A stretch of 64,000 bases of DNA from Streptomyces sp. NBC_01276 (GTDB lineage Bacteria > Actinomycetota > Actinomycetes > Streptomycetales > Streptomycetaceae). Positions 33,497 to 42,332 of this stretch are shown here, piece after piece. The notes under the pieces are model-generated. The model ran no database searches, was not told the DNA's origin, and saw nothing but the letters and a program-made list of their open reading frames with translations. Each line of letters starts with the position of its first letter. Position 1 is the first letter of the stretch. Location of the stretch: NCBI RefSeq assembly GCF_041435355.1, contig NZ_CP108442.1:6570501-6634500 (forward strand), read 5' to 3'. The translations under genes were made by a program, and so were the position numbers.

Positions 33497-33919
33497 TTAG
33501 TGGCCGAGGAAGCGCAGGCATTCCTCGTACGAGGCGTGCTGTGCGGTGATGGGCCCGCTGATCGTGTTGAACCAGGCCGCATCCAGCCGAGGCTCGACCT
33601 GCTGGTGGCCGGCCGGGCAGCGCAGCCACACCCCGTCGTTGGTGCTCGCGACGATCCACTTCCGGTACGCGCCGCACTCGCTGCAGGCGCGGACCTCGCC
33701 GTCGAGGACGAGCGGACTGTCATGGGCCATCAGCATCCCGGCCAGCTCCTCGCGCGTCGGCAGGCGCAGGTCGGGCGGCAGGAAGTCGTCCACGACCGGC
33801 ACGGATCCCGGCGCCTGGTGGTCCGGTTCCAGCGGTGGTTCGACGTGTGCCGCACTCCACGCTTCCCACCGCTGCTGGGCTTCGAGCCGTTCTCGTCGTT
33901 CGCGATTGCGTCCGAACAT
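33497..33919 (-). CDS. Zinc-ribbon-like hypothetical protein
   Basis: 140 aa from ATG 33919 with GGGGGGA upstream. RACSECGAYRKW and WLRCPAGHQQVE give CxxC and CxxxH elements that may bind zinc. Acidic/Pro linker before it. It follows the relaxase by 80 bases on the same strand. Unknown function. Confidence 0.75.
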   Translation of the reverse strand: MFGRNRERRERLEAQQRWEAWSAAHVEPPLEPDHQAPGSVPVVDDFLPPDLRLPTREELAGMLMAHDSPLVLDGEVRACSECGAYRKWIVASTNDGVWLRCPAGHQQVEPRLDAAWFNTISGPITAQHASYEECLRFLGH

Positions 33920-33999
33920 GAGGTCCCCCCTCGTCCTTGTCCTGCCGGGCACCATAGATCGTGCACCATGCCCCTGTCGTCGTTCCACTCTGAAATCTC

Positions 34000-35736
34000 T
34001 CAATGTCCACGGGCCCGGTTACGGCTGTCCTGGCGGGTGTCTGCGGGGCCATTCGTGTGCGAACGCGACGGCCGTTCGGTGGTATTGCCGTGGAGGGGCA
34101 TCGCGGACGCGTCGGCGGGGAGCCCGGCCAGACGGCGCAGCCGCCACACGAGGACATCGCTGACCGAAGAGGCGGTGTCCAACTCCCTTCGCCCAGTGGC
34201 CTGCACGAGGAGGTCGGCCGGATCGTGGCCGGCCGCTTCGGCGTCGGCGAGCGTGGCAGCGAGCGCAGGCCACCCGGCCTCGGCCAGGACCTGTTCGGCA
34301 AGCTCCGGCACCGCTTCGCGCAGGACGGTGGCATGCCGCCGCTGGAGCGCGGGGGGCAGGAGGCGGCCCCGCTGGTGCAGTACGGCCATGGGGTGGCCGG
34401 ATGCGGCCTGGTAGGCGGCGCGCAGGTGTTCGGCGGCCTGGAGGGCAGCAGCGGCCTGCTGGGCGTGTTCCTTCCTGCCGTGCCATGCCGCGGCGGCGGT
34501 GACGAGGAAGAACGCCATGTCGATCAGCATCGCGGTGCTCGCCCCGTCCTCCCCACGGCCGAGTGCCGGCCCGCCGTGGACGAGGTCACGGGCGGCCTGG
34601 CGCAGGGCGCGGTCGTGCCCCCGTGCGGCCCGGACGTGGGAGCGTGACGCCCGCTCGAACGCGGAGGCCGCCTCGCCCAGTTGCTTGCGGGTGTGCGCGG
34701 CGGAGGTCTTGGCGAGCGCGTCCAGGACCTCGCCCGCCGCCGCGATGTGGGCGGAGATCACGCCGTCGTCGCCGTCGTCGAGAACCAGCACCGCCTGCCA
34801 CGCGGCGGTCGTTGCGGCCCGCCGCGCGGAAGCAGGCCCGGGCACCGAGCGCAGCGGAGCATCCGCGGTGACGCCCTCGCCGTCCTGCCCGGCCGCCACG
34901 GTGGCCGCCCAGCGCTCGCGGATGCGGGGCAGAGACAGGTCCGGGGCGAGCCGCGCACCGGGATAGAACACCGGATCACCGTCCTTGTTGCGGTCATCGG
35001 GCAGCGCGACCTTGTACCCGAGGAGATCACCGGATGGTGCGATTCGCTTGTGGACGAGCAGGCCGGCGGCGGCCAGGCGGTCGAAGAACTCCCCCTCGCC
35101 CTGGGTGCCGGCGACCGCACGGCGCACGGTCTCGCGCAGTTCTTCCCGGGCGGTGCGCTCGCGGCCCTGGCGCTCGGCCTTGTGGCGTTCGGCGCTGGTG
35201 GGGCGCTGGGCGGCGGTGCCGTCCCCGGGCGCGACCTGGTGCAGGCCGAGTTCCTTCTCGATGAGGCGGCACTCGGCCTGGGCCCGCTTGCCGGAGCGGA
35301 AGTCGTCGGGGCGGCTGCCGTCCTCGCATACGAGGGTGGCGATGATGTGGATGTGGTCGTCCGCGTGCCGTACGGCGGCCCAGCGGCAGGCGGGCTCGCC
35401 GCCGCCGGGGTCGATGCCGGTGGCGGCCACGACCCGTCGGGCGATCTCGCCCCACTCCTCGTCGGACAGGATCCGGTCGCCCGCAGTGGCGCGCACGGAG
35501 GTGTGCCACACGTGCTTGGCGGGTCGGGCGTGCTCCGGGAGGGCATCGACGGGCTGGTCGAGGAGCTGCTGGAGGTCCTTCAAGGTGGTCTTCGGATCCC
35601 GGCCGGGGTCGGGGGACATGCCGTCGAAGGACGCGACGAGGTGCGGGTCGGCGTGCTCCTCGTGCTTGCCCGGCCCGTACAGGTAGGCGAGGAGGCCCAT
35701 GGTTCGCGATCCGGGGTCGTTGACGCTGGGGATCAC
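34000..35736 (-). CDS. MobA-type relaxase
   Basis: 578 aa, GTG overlapping the MobC stop (GTGA). The N-terminus GLLAYLYGPGKHEEH is typical of actinobacterial mobilisation relaxases. The metal-binding triad is visible as RHADDHIHI (His124, His128, His130). The enzyme nicks the transfer origin and stays attached to the single strand. Beyond residue ~300 the protein is Ala-rich and helical, perhaps for partner contacts. Together with MobC and the channel genes it shows single-strand transfer rather than the TraB double-strand route. Confidence 0.9.
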   Translation of the reverse strand: MIPSVNDPGSRTMGLLAYLYGPGKHEEHADPHLVASFDGMSPDPGRDPKTTLKDLQQLLDQPVDALPEHARPAKHVWHTSVRATAGDRILSDEEWGEIARRVVAATGIDPGGGEPACRWAAVRHADDHIHIIATLVCEDGSRPDDFRSGKRAQAECRLIEKELGLHQVAPGDGTAAQRPTSAERHKAERQGRERTAREELRETVRRAVAGTQGEGEFFDRLAAAGLLVHKRIAPSGDLLGYKVALPDDRNKDGDPVFYPGARLAPDLSLPRIRERWAATVAAGQDGEGVTADAPLRSVPGPASARRAATTAAWQAVLVLDDGDDGVISAHIAAAGEVLDALAKTSAAHTRKQLGEAASAFERASRSHVRAARGHDRALRQAARDLVHGGPALGRGEDGASTAMLIDMAFFLVTAAAAWHGRKEHAQQAAAALQAAEHLRAAYQAASGHPMAVLHQRGRLLPPALQRRHATVLREAVPELAEQVLAEAGWPALAATLADAEAAGHDPADLLVQATGRRELDTASSVSDVLVWRLRRLAGLPADASAMPLHGNTTERPSRSHTNGPADTRQDSRNRARGH

Positions 35737-36359
35737 GACGTGCGCTGCGCGATCAGGTGGGTGGCGGCTTCGTGCACGGTCTCGGCGGCCCGCTGGACGG
35801 CGGAGAGCGCCGTGTCGAGCTGCGGGACGTCAGCACCGGAGTTCAAGGCCTTGGAGACCTGGTTCAGGTTGCTGCCGGCCCAGCCGAGCCTGCGCCGGCT
35901 CTCGAATAGGGCGGTGATCACTTCGCGCTCGTCGGCTATCTCGGCGCTGGTTCGGTCGAGGTCACGGGCGGCGGCAAGAGCGGCGCGGGCGAGGAAACCG
36001 GCGACGGACAGGCGACACTGTGCGGCGGCGGACTTGATGAGCGCGAACTCTTCTTCGTTGAAGCGGGTATTGGGCTGGTGCAGGCGCTTCTTCTCACGCG
36101 GCTGTCGCGGGCGCTGTCGGGCTCGGTCGGCGCGGTCGCGGCGGCTACGACGCTCGGACGGCTTCTCCTCCTGCCCTGGCTTCGATCCGCCCCCGGTCGA
36201 AGCCCGACGGACCTGCGCCCCCTGGTGCAGGTCCGCTCCCGCCCCCTCGGGGGCGGGTTTGACGGAAGCTACGCTTCCGTCCCAACTTGCTCGCCACGAG
36301 AGCGAGTTGTGGTCCGGCTGATCTGTGTCAGTGGTTGCGCTGTTCGACGGGTTTGTCAT
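35733..36359 (-). CDS. MobC-type relaxosome accessory protein
   Basis: 208 aa. A basic, Arg-rich middle (about 65-95: RRSRRDRADRARQRPRQPREKKR) is followed by TRFNEEEFALIKSAAAQCRLSVAGFLARAALAAA, the ribbon-helix-helix part of MobC proteins, and RRLGWAGSNLNQVSKALNSG, the MobC signature. It would bind the transfer origin and help the relaxase, to which it is coupled by GTGA. Confidence 0.88.
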   Translation of the reverse strand: MTNPSNSATTDTDQPDHNSLSWRASWDGSVASVKPAPEGAGADLHQGAQVRRASTGGGSKPGQEEKPSERRSRRDRADRARQRPRQPREKKRLHQPNTRFNEEEFALIKSAAAQCRLSVAGFLARAALAAARDLDRTSAEIADEREVITALFESRRRLGWAGSNLNQVSKALNSGADVPQLDTALSAVQRAAETVHEAATHLIAQRTS

Positions 36360-36508
36360 CGGGTCCGGGTCCTCGTGGAGCTGGTTCGGTCGGGGGTGCG
36401 GCAGGGGCGTTCGGGAGTTTGCTGCCCGGACGGCAGGGTGGCCCGGCAGAAGTCCAGGCCACCCTGTGGAGCGCCTCAGACGGCGATCCGTCTACCGTTA
36501 TGGGTTGG

Positions 36509-36700
36509 TTATCCGCATTCGGGGCAGTGCGCGTAGTGCCGTGTGAGGGCTTCGGCCATGCGCTGCTTGGTGCCGAGGGCGGTTCGGGCGCTGGTCTTCG
36601 CCGGAGCGGTGCCCGGGTGGCGGGCAGCGTGGTTGCCGAGGTAGTGGATGTCCCGCTCGAAGTCGGCACGGATGCGGGTGAAGCGGGGGCACGTCTTCAT
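36509..36700 (-). CDS. Small basic protein coupled to the DUF2637 gene
   Basis: 63 aa, ATG overlapping the DUF2637 stop (ATGA). TCPRFTRIRADFERDIHYLGNH, then AEALTRHYAHCPECG with a terminal CxxC. The coupling supports it as a real gene. Unknown function. Confidence 0.65.
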   Translation of the reverse strand: MKTCPRFTRIRADFERDIHYLGNHAARHPGTAPAKTSARTALGTKQRMAEALTRHYAHCPECG

Positions 36701-38178
36701 CGGGGGCTCCTCGTCTTGGTGTTGTCGTCGCGCAGTCGGGCGAGGACTGGGGTGAGGCGGTCGTTGCGGATGGGGATCTGCTGGGCCCGCATGATCGCCC
36801 GCAGCTGCACGCGGGTGACCGACTCGTTGCCGTCCCGTTCGAGTGCGCTCCGCACGTGGGGACGCAGCCGGTCGACGATCTCGTCCTCGGTGAGGCGGGA
36901 CCGGGATCGCGGTCCCGGTCCCTTGCGGGACCGCTCGGTTACGCGGTTCCCCGTCCCCCGCTTCGCTTTGGGGACCGGTCCCCGGCGCGGCTTCGCCGGC
37001 GGGTCCTCAGGGTCGGCGTTACCCCGGTCCCCATCACGGTCCCCGGCGTCTTCCTGGTCCCCATCCGGCGTGAGGTGGGGACGGGGACCGTCCGTCTCGG
37101 TCCCGGGGACCGTCCCCTGGCGGTCCCCGGTCCCCGGGACCGAGGACGTGCGGTCGTGTCGGGGACGGTCCCTGCTGACGCCGTTGTTCCGCACCGTTGC
37201 GGGCGTGTGGCCCATCCGGTCCCCGCTGGTGGCCTTGATGTTGGGGACCGCGCGGGGCTCGTTGCCGGTCCCCGCCGGGGCGCCGGTCCCGCCACGGTCC
37301 CCATGCTGGGGACCGCCGGTCCCGCCGGGACCGTCCCCATGTCCGGGACCGTCGGTCCCCTTGGGACGGTCCCCTTGTGGGACGGGGACCGCGTGGGGAC
37401 CGGCGTTCTGCGAGGGGACCGTGTGTGGCCGGTCCCCGTTGTGGCGGTCCCCGGTCCCCAGGCTGGAGACGGTCCCCGATGCCTCCGCCGTATCGAGGCC
37501 GGTGGGGACCGGCGGGTCGGGGACCGTGTGGGGACCGTTCCTCTGCTCGGGGACCGTGCCCGTCCGGTCCCCACCAGAACGTTCCTCCGCACGATGGTGC
37601 CCACCGGCGGGGACCGCCGTCCCGTTGCCATCCCCTGACTGCGCGGAAGGCTGGTCCCCAATGGTCGTCCGGAAGGTCATGGCGCCTTCGGGGACGGTCT
37701 CCGTGGGGAGTGGAGCCCGGTCGTCGGCTGTGGCGACGTGCTGGTGAATCTGGCGCATCAGCACCCCGAAGGCCAACAAGGCTGCGGTGGGCGGGACGGC
37801 GGCGACGACGTAGTCCAGCACGGGGACCGGGTCGGGGCCGGTCCCGCTGACGCCGGCGACGTTGAGTGCGATGGAGCCGATCGATCCGATGGCGGTGAGG
37901 GACACGGCCCACCAGTCGGTGACCTTCCGCAGTCCCGCTCGCAGCATCAGCAGTTCTCCGATGACGATGAAGGCGTCCAAGGTGCCTGGCCAGGCCCACT
38001 GCCGCTCGGGCGACTTGGCCAGGCCGTGCTGCCCGGCGACCTCGGCCAGGTGTGCGTAGGACAGCCAGAACGCGGCGGCGGTCAGGGCCGCGATGACGGC
38101 GCCGGCGGCGGCGAGGGTGAACCGCTCCGCGGACTCGGTGCTCCTCGTGGGCCTGGGGCCCGTGCCGGGGGTGGTCAT
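36697..38178 (-). CDS. DUF2637 membrane protein (SpdB-like) with repeat-encoded middle region
   Basis: 493 aa, ATG overlapping the WhiB stop (ATGA). The first ~150 residues hold four TM helices ([77 protein letters not shown]), the DUF2637/SpdB-like unit of plasmid spread proteins. Residues ~165-410 are low complexity, full of GTVP, GDR and GPH, because the DNA is packed with GGGGACC heptamers. The last ~65 residues ([36 protein letters not shown]) look like a helix-turn-helix. Spread or DNA-binding role inferred. Confidence 0.88.
   Translation of the reverse strand: MTTPGTGPRPTRSTESAERFTLAAAGAVIAALTAAAFWLSYAHLAEVAGQHGLAKSPERQWAWPGTLDAFIVIGELLMLRAGLRKVTDWWAVSLTAIGSIGSIALNVAGVSGTGPDPVPVLDYVVAAVPPTAALLAFGVLMRQIHQHVATADDRAPLPTETVPEGAMTFRTTIGDQPSAQSGDGNGTAVPAGGHHRAEERSGGDRTGTVPEQRNGPHTVPDPPVPTGLDTAEASGTVSSLGTGDRHNGDRPHTVPSQNAGPHAVPVPQGDRPKGTDGPGHGDGPGGTGGPQHGDRGGTGAPAGTGNEPRAVPNIKATSGDRMGHTPATVRNNGVSRDRPRHDRTSSVPGTGDRQGTVPGTETDGPRPHLTPDGDQEDAGDRDGDRGNADPEDPPAKPRRGPVPKAKRGTGNRVTERSRKGPGPRSRSRLTEDEIVDRLRPHVRSALERDGNESVTRVQLRAIMRAQQIPIRNDRLTPVLARLRDDNTKTRSPR
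36970..37660. repeat. Cluster of about 30 GGGGACC/GGTCCCC heptamers inside a gene
   Basis: By my count 17 GGTCCCC and 13 GGGGACC occur on the plus strand in ~690 bases, about one every 23 bases. They fall in different reading frames of the DUF2637 gene, so they are kept as DNA rather than as a peptide repeat. Both orientations occur, unlike the polar repeats used by FtsK-type translocases. Possible DNA-binding array, for example for a transfer or partition protein. Confidence 0.75.
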
Positions 38179-38891
38179 ACGGCTTCCCGGAGGTTGTTGA
38201 TCAGAGCCTGTGTCTGCACGTGACGAGCCACCGGCCTCGACTTTCGCGCTACGACCTTGCCCCGCCTGTCCTTACGGGGAACGCTCCGGTCGCGCTCGGG
38301 ACCGTCACCGTCGTGGGCCTGGCCGGAGGGCGGGGGCTGCTGTCCGGCCAGGGCGGCCTGCCGGGCGGTCTCGACCGGATTCGGGTCCGAGGCGAGGTTG
38401 TGGTTGTCGCGGTTCTCGATGGCGCGGGCCTCCACCCGGAGCAGGTCACGGGCCCACTCGACCCCGATCTGGAGGGTGTGAGCCAGGCGGTTCGGGCTCC
38501 AGCCCTGGGCGCTCGCGTAGCGGGTGAGGGTCTTGCGTTCGAGTCGGCTCAGCTGGACGTCCCGACCTTCGATTACCGCCTTCACCCGGCTGTAGTCCAG
38601 TCGGTTCTCCACCTGGTCATGCCAGGTCCCCCGCTCAGCCTCGGTCAGGCCACCCCAGACGCCCTCCTTGATCTCGTTGTCCAGGGCGTAGTTGAAGCAT
38701 TCGCGGCGGACCGGGCACCAGCTGCAGATCTCCTTCGCCTCCGCGATGGCGTAGTCGTCGTTGGGTGTGTGGAAGAACAACTCGTCCGCGGTGGCGGGGT
38801 CGACTCCGTTGCAGGCGGCTCGGGCGTGCCAGCTGATATCGGCGACCCCGTGGAGGTCGGTGGGAGGGGTGTTGGTGGTGATGTAGCGCAT
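38175..38891 (-). CDS. WhiB-family regulator with long C-terminal extension
   Basis: 238 aa from ATG 38891 with GGAG upstream. The WhiB domain occupies about 15-95, with Cys27, Cys56, Cys59 and Cys65 for a [4Fe-4S] cluster and the GVWGG turn (77-81). Most WhiB proteins end soon after; here ~140 residues follow, including [20 protein letters not shown] (helix-turn-helix-like) and a basic tail. It probably regulates the transfer/replication operon in which it sits, perhaps in response to redox or NO. Confidence 0.93.
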   Translation of the reverse strand: MRYITTNTPPTDLHGVADISWHARAACNGVDPATADELFFHTPNDDYAIAEAKEICSWCPVRRECFNYALDNEIKEGVWGGLTEAERGTWHDQVENRLDYSRVKAVIEGRDVQLSRLERKTLTRYASAQGWSPNRLAHTLQIGVEWARDLLRVEARAIENRDNHNLASDPNPVETARQAALAGQQPPPSGQAHDGDGPERDRSVPRKDRRGKVVARKSRPVARHVQTQALINNLREAV

Positions 38892-39043
38892 GGGGATGTT
38901 CTCCGGGTACGCCTCATGGGCCGGCGGGCGGGCAGCGCGGCACACCAGCGGCGAAGCGGTGTGGGTGCGGCTCGGCGGCGAGGCAGGGCAGGGGGAGCGG
39001 CTACGGGGCCGCACCGAAGGGGAGAGGGAGGAGAAGGGGCCGG

Positions 39044-39802
39044 TCAGGCGCGCTGGAAGCGGCGGTCCGGGCCGTCGAACTCGACCGGGGTGCACATCCC
39101 GGACAGTCGGGAGAGGATCCGGTCGCCCACCTTGTCGCGCAGCACCGGCTGGCGTGAGTCCATGTGCTCGGTGCGGATCGGTGCCAGATTGGTGGTGACC
39201 AGCGTCGGGAGGTGGTGCTCACCGCGCCAGGCGAGCAGCCGGAAGGTGATCTCCTCGTTCCACTCGCTGGACTTGCCGGCGCCGAGGTCGTCCAGGAGCA
39301 GCAGCGGCACCCGGGCGATATCGCGCAGCAGCCACTCGACGTCTACCCCGGTGCGCTGGCGCATCTGTCCGAAGAGGTCGACGGCCTTGATGGCGTGCCA
39401 GCGGACCGCGCACCCGGCGGCGGTGAGCGAGCGGATCGCCCCGTACGCCTGGCGGGTCTTGCCTGCTCCGGTGTTGCCCCACAGCAGGAGCGAGGGTCCG
39501 CGGGCGATCACCCGGCGCCCGCCACTGCCCCAGTGGGGGTTGTGGTCATCGGTGTGCGGCGCGGTAGCCGCGTCGGCGATGGTCCGCACCCAGGTCATGA
39601 CCGCCGGGTGGTCGGCGAACGCGTCCCGGTAGTCGTACGGGATGCGCCGCTGGGCTGCCTCCAGGGCCGGGATTGGCTCCGGAGTGTCCGCGAGGACCGG
39701 GGCGGCCGGGTTGATGCCGCGGGCGGCGAGGCGGGCGGCGAGGCGGGCTTGCAGGCGGTCGGAGACGGCGGGCTGCGGGTCGGCGAGACGGGCGCGGGTC
39801 AC
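39044..39802 (-). CDS. DnaC/IstB-like ATPase (helicase loader)
   Basis: 252 aa, GTG overlapping the upstream stop (GTGA). Walker A GNTGAGKT (109-116) and Walker [11 protein letters not shown] (Asp171, Asp172), then [11 protein letters not shown] (sensor-1-like) and [20 protein letters not shown], the usual DnaC/IstB order. It would load the replicative helicase on the element's origin, partnered with the gene upstream. Confidence 0.9.
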   Translation of the reverse strand: MTRARLADPQPAVSDRLQARLAARLAARGINPAAPVLADTPEPIPALEAAQRRIPYDYRDAFADHPAVMTWVRTIADAATAPHTDDHNPHWGSGGRRVIARGPSLLLWGNTGAGKTRQAYGAIRSLTAAGCAVRWHAIKAVDLFGQMRQRTGVDVEWLLRDIARVPLLLLDDLGAGKSSEWNEEITFRLLAWRGEHHLPTLVTTNLAPIRTEHMDSRQPVLRDKVGDRILSRLSGMCTPVEFDGPDRRFQRA

Positions 39803-40875
39803 AGGCTTCCTCCGAACGTGGTGGGCGCGGGCGCCGGGTTGAAGTAGGGCGTGTAGGCGGATCCAGTGCTGGCCCATGGCCCCGCGCCGGAGGCGGAGGA
39901 CGGCGTCGAGCCCGCGTGCTGAGGTGAGGCGTTGACGACCTGGTTCACCAGGCTGGGCAGGACGCTCGGATGCAGGCCCTTGTTCCGCAGCAGGTCCATG
40001 GCGGCGCGGATGTCGCTGGGCGCGAAGTCCTCGTCGAGGAGCATCTTGATCTTCCGGCCCAGCAGCCCGCGCGTGTCGCTCGGCGGCTTCTGCCTGCAGC
40101 CCTTCACGTACTCGGCCACCAGGTCCTTCGCGGACACCTTCTCCGAGACGCCGCCAGACGCTGGCGCCTGGCGCCCCGTAGGTACTGATCCAGGATCCAA
40201 GATCCTAGATCCAGACGACGAGCCCTCGCGTATTCGTGTCGAGCCCTCATCGAGTGCCTTCTGACCTGCGGTTTCTCCCGGCAGGTCGGAAAGTGGTTCC
40301 TGGGGGGCCTTCGGAGCGGATCGCGGGGCGGTACCGAAGCCGACGGGTGCGGGGTCCGGCTGCGCCGCAGGCGCAGAATCGGGCGAAACCGGCTGATCGA
40401 GTACTCGACGAGTATTCGTCGAATCCTGCGAGGCGCTGCCGGCAAGCCCGGCTGCCGTGGTCGGCGCCGACGCCTTGGCGGGGGAGGCGGGGCAGGCCGC
40501 GCTACCGCACTCGCTGCACGGGCGCTCGGCCTGGTGCGCGGGGCACCGAGGCATGCGCGACGCGGAGGGTCGGTCGATCTTCTGGTGCTTGTCCCACTTC
40601 ACGACGTGCAAGTAGTCCTTGTCGTCGCACCCGGTGTATCGGCAGATGATGCCGACGGCGGCCAGCTGGTCGAGGTCCCTGGCCACATGGGCGGGGGTGT
40701 GCTCGATACGCAGCGGCCACACCTGTCCGGCGATGATCGCCGGGTGTGCAAGGAACCGCCCGCTGTCATCGGCCTGCGTGAGCAGTCCCTGGAAGGTCAC
40801 CATCGCGGTGACGTCGCACGCAGCGAGGTCCTCCGACCAGAACATCTCCGGCTTGATCGTGCGGATGCGGGCCAT
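39799..40875 (-). CDS. Replication-initiation-like protein
   Basis: 358 aa from ATG 40875. The N-terminal domain (MARIRTIKPEMFWSEDLAAC, TFQGLLTQADDSGRFL, VARDLDQLAAVGIICRY, YLHVVKWDKHQKIDRPS) is the winged-helix type found in phage and plasmid replisome organisers. A long Ser/Pro/Ala linker with Cys pairs follows, then a C-terminal helical part (DLVAEYVKGCRQKPPSDTRGLLGRKIKMLL). Coupled to the DnaC-like gene, it is probably the element's initiator. Confidence 0.82.
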   Translation of the reverse strand: MARIRTIKPEMFWSEDLAACDVTAMVTFQGLLTQADDSGRFLAHPAIIAGQVWPLRIEHTPAHVARDLDQLAAVGIICRYTGCDDKDYLHVVKWDKHQKIDRPSASRMPRCPAHQAERPCSECGSAACPASPAKASAPTTAAGLAGSASQDSTNTRRVLDQPVSPDSAPAAQPDPAPVGFGTAPRSAPKAPQEPLSDLPGETAGQKALDEGSTRIREGSSSGSRILDPGSVPTGRQAPASGGVSEKVSAKDLVAEYVKGCRQKPPSDTRGLLGRKIKMLLDEDFAPSDIRAAMDLLRNKGLHPSVLPSLVNQVVNASPQHAGSTPSSASGAGPWASTGSAYTPYFNPAPAPTTFGGSL

Positions 40876-41440
40876 CAGGCGACACCCCCCTGATCGCGGG
40901 TTGCGGGGTCGGCCGTATGCTCCGGTCTTTTGCGCGGGGCGGTCGCCATGCGACACTCTCCTCTGGTGTGACCCGCCGTACCGGTGTGCCCGTGAGAAGG
41001 TCCGGTTCGGCGATGTTGGGTGGCTGTCCGCTCATTCGTGGGCGGTTGTGCTGCCAGAAGCGTCCGGCGTCTGAGAGTTCCCGCTCTCGGGCGCCGTCGC
41101 TGTTTCCTGGCTCAGCCAGTCCGTAAGGTCCATCCGCTGCGCACCCAGCCCCCCTCCGAGTCCTCCGCCGGGCCTGGTGACCGGCGGGCGACGACGAACA
41201 TACGTAGAACCTGCCGGAATACCTAGACTTCGCTCTAGAACTCCTCACAGGTCACGACATGCATCCTGATCAGCGCCGATCCCTCGGGTGACAAGACAGT
41301 CACGAGGGCTAGGCGGCCTGGTCGGCGGCCGGTACCGTTCGTCGAGTCGAAGTTATCTGCGTTCGGCGAACCGCACAAGTGGCTAAAACTAGGTTTCCTG
41401 AATACAGTGAACCTAGGACGGGACGGAAGGGAGGAGGGGC
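40876..41440. promoter_or_regulatory. Divergent control region between replication operon and XRE regulator
   Basis: 565 bases with no gene. Palindromes: CTAGA-N6-TCTAG at 41223-41238; CCCTCGGGTGAC and GTCACGAGGG at 41281-41308; CTAGGTT-N14-AACCTAG at 41389-41416, just ahead of the XRE ribosome site. These are good operator candidates for the adjacent XRE protein. AT-richer patches near 41190-41240 and 41370-41405 probably hold the promoters. A replication origin could also lie here. Confidence 0.5.
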
Positions 41441-42295
41441 ATGCCGGCACGTATCTTTGATGGACAGCGTGTACGCGCGCTCCGTCGCTCCGCCGAGCTG
41501 ACGCAGGAGGCCGTGGCTACCGCCGTGGGAGTCCACGCGACCAGCGTGACCGCGTGGGAGAAGGGCACGAGCCACCCGGATCCGGAGAGGCTTCCAGCTC
41601 TCGCCCGGGCGCTGGGGCAGCCGCTCGATGCCATGTTCCCGCGTGATGGTCTGCCCACTCTGGCAGACCTGCGGGCCGATGCCGGGTTCTTCCAGAACGA
41701 GGTCCCGGGGCTCCTGGGTACCAAGTCTGCCGGGCCGGTGGCTAACGCGGAGCGGGCCAAGCGGCGGCTCTCGGGCGTCTACGTCGAGCCGTTGGCCAAG
41801 GCGTATGACGTGAGCGTCGAGCAGCTGATGGCAGCACAGGAACGGTCCTTCGGAGTGGAGGTTCCCGAGCCCCACCCCGAGATGCCCACGAGCCTCGCCG
41901 ACAAGATGCGGTATCTCCTGGAGAACCCGGACGACGACAGCGTGCCACCCTCGGATGCGGAGATCGCCCGTGCGGTGAACGCCTACGTCGGTGCCCAGGT
42001 GATCTCCGCTGCCGGTGTCGCGGACCTGCGGAACGGCGAGGTGACCGAGGCGTCCCCACCGGTGCTGGAGGGGCTGTCGGCTGCCTTCGGCGTCAGCGCC
42101 CTCTTCTTCCGAAGCCGCGACGTGGTCAAAAGGCAGGTCGCCGAGGGACTGACTCTGCTCGCGAACGTGCAGGCCGGCAAGATCCGCGGGCTGAAGGGCA
42201 GGCAGATGGGACCCGAGGGCCTGCCGACCGAGGTCATGGCCCTGATCAACAACATCGTCGCGGAAATCGAAGAGCGGGGCCTGCCCAGCGCCTAA
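41441..42295 (+). CDS. XRE-family transcriptional regulator
   Basis: 284 aa from ATG 41441 with GGAGGAGGGG upstream. The N-terminal helix-turn-helix (about 8-62: VRALRRSAELTQEAVATAVGVHATSVTAWEKG) is a classic XRE fold. A second, weaker XRE-like unit (about 68-125) and a third (about 145-230: SDAEIARAVNAYVGAQVISAAG ... LRNGEV) follow, as in Streptomyces regulators of the same length. Divergent from the replication operon, which it probably controls. Confidence 0.88.
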   Translation: MPARIFDGQRVRALRRSAELTQEAVATAVGVHATSVTAWEKGTSHPDPERLPALARALGQPLDAMFPRDGLPTLADLRADAGFFQNEVPGLLGTKSAGPVANAERAKRRLSGVYVEPLAKAYDVSVEQLMAAQERSFGVEVPEPHPEMPTSLADKMRYLLENPDDDSVPPSDAEIARAVNAYVGAQVISAAGVADLRNGEVTEASPPVLEGLSAAFGVSALFFRSRDVVKRQVAEGLTLLANVQAGKIRGLKGRQMGPEGLPTEVMALINNIVAEIEERGLPSA

Positions 42296-42332
42296 CGGCG
42301 CCGGGCGAAGCCCCGCTTGGTCGTTGCGATGT

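Noticed and set aside
36970..37660. The GGGGACC array as FtsK-type polar guiding sequences
   Set aside because: The heptamer occurs about equally in both orientations, whereas such guides are strand-biased.
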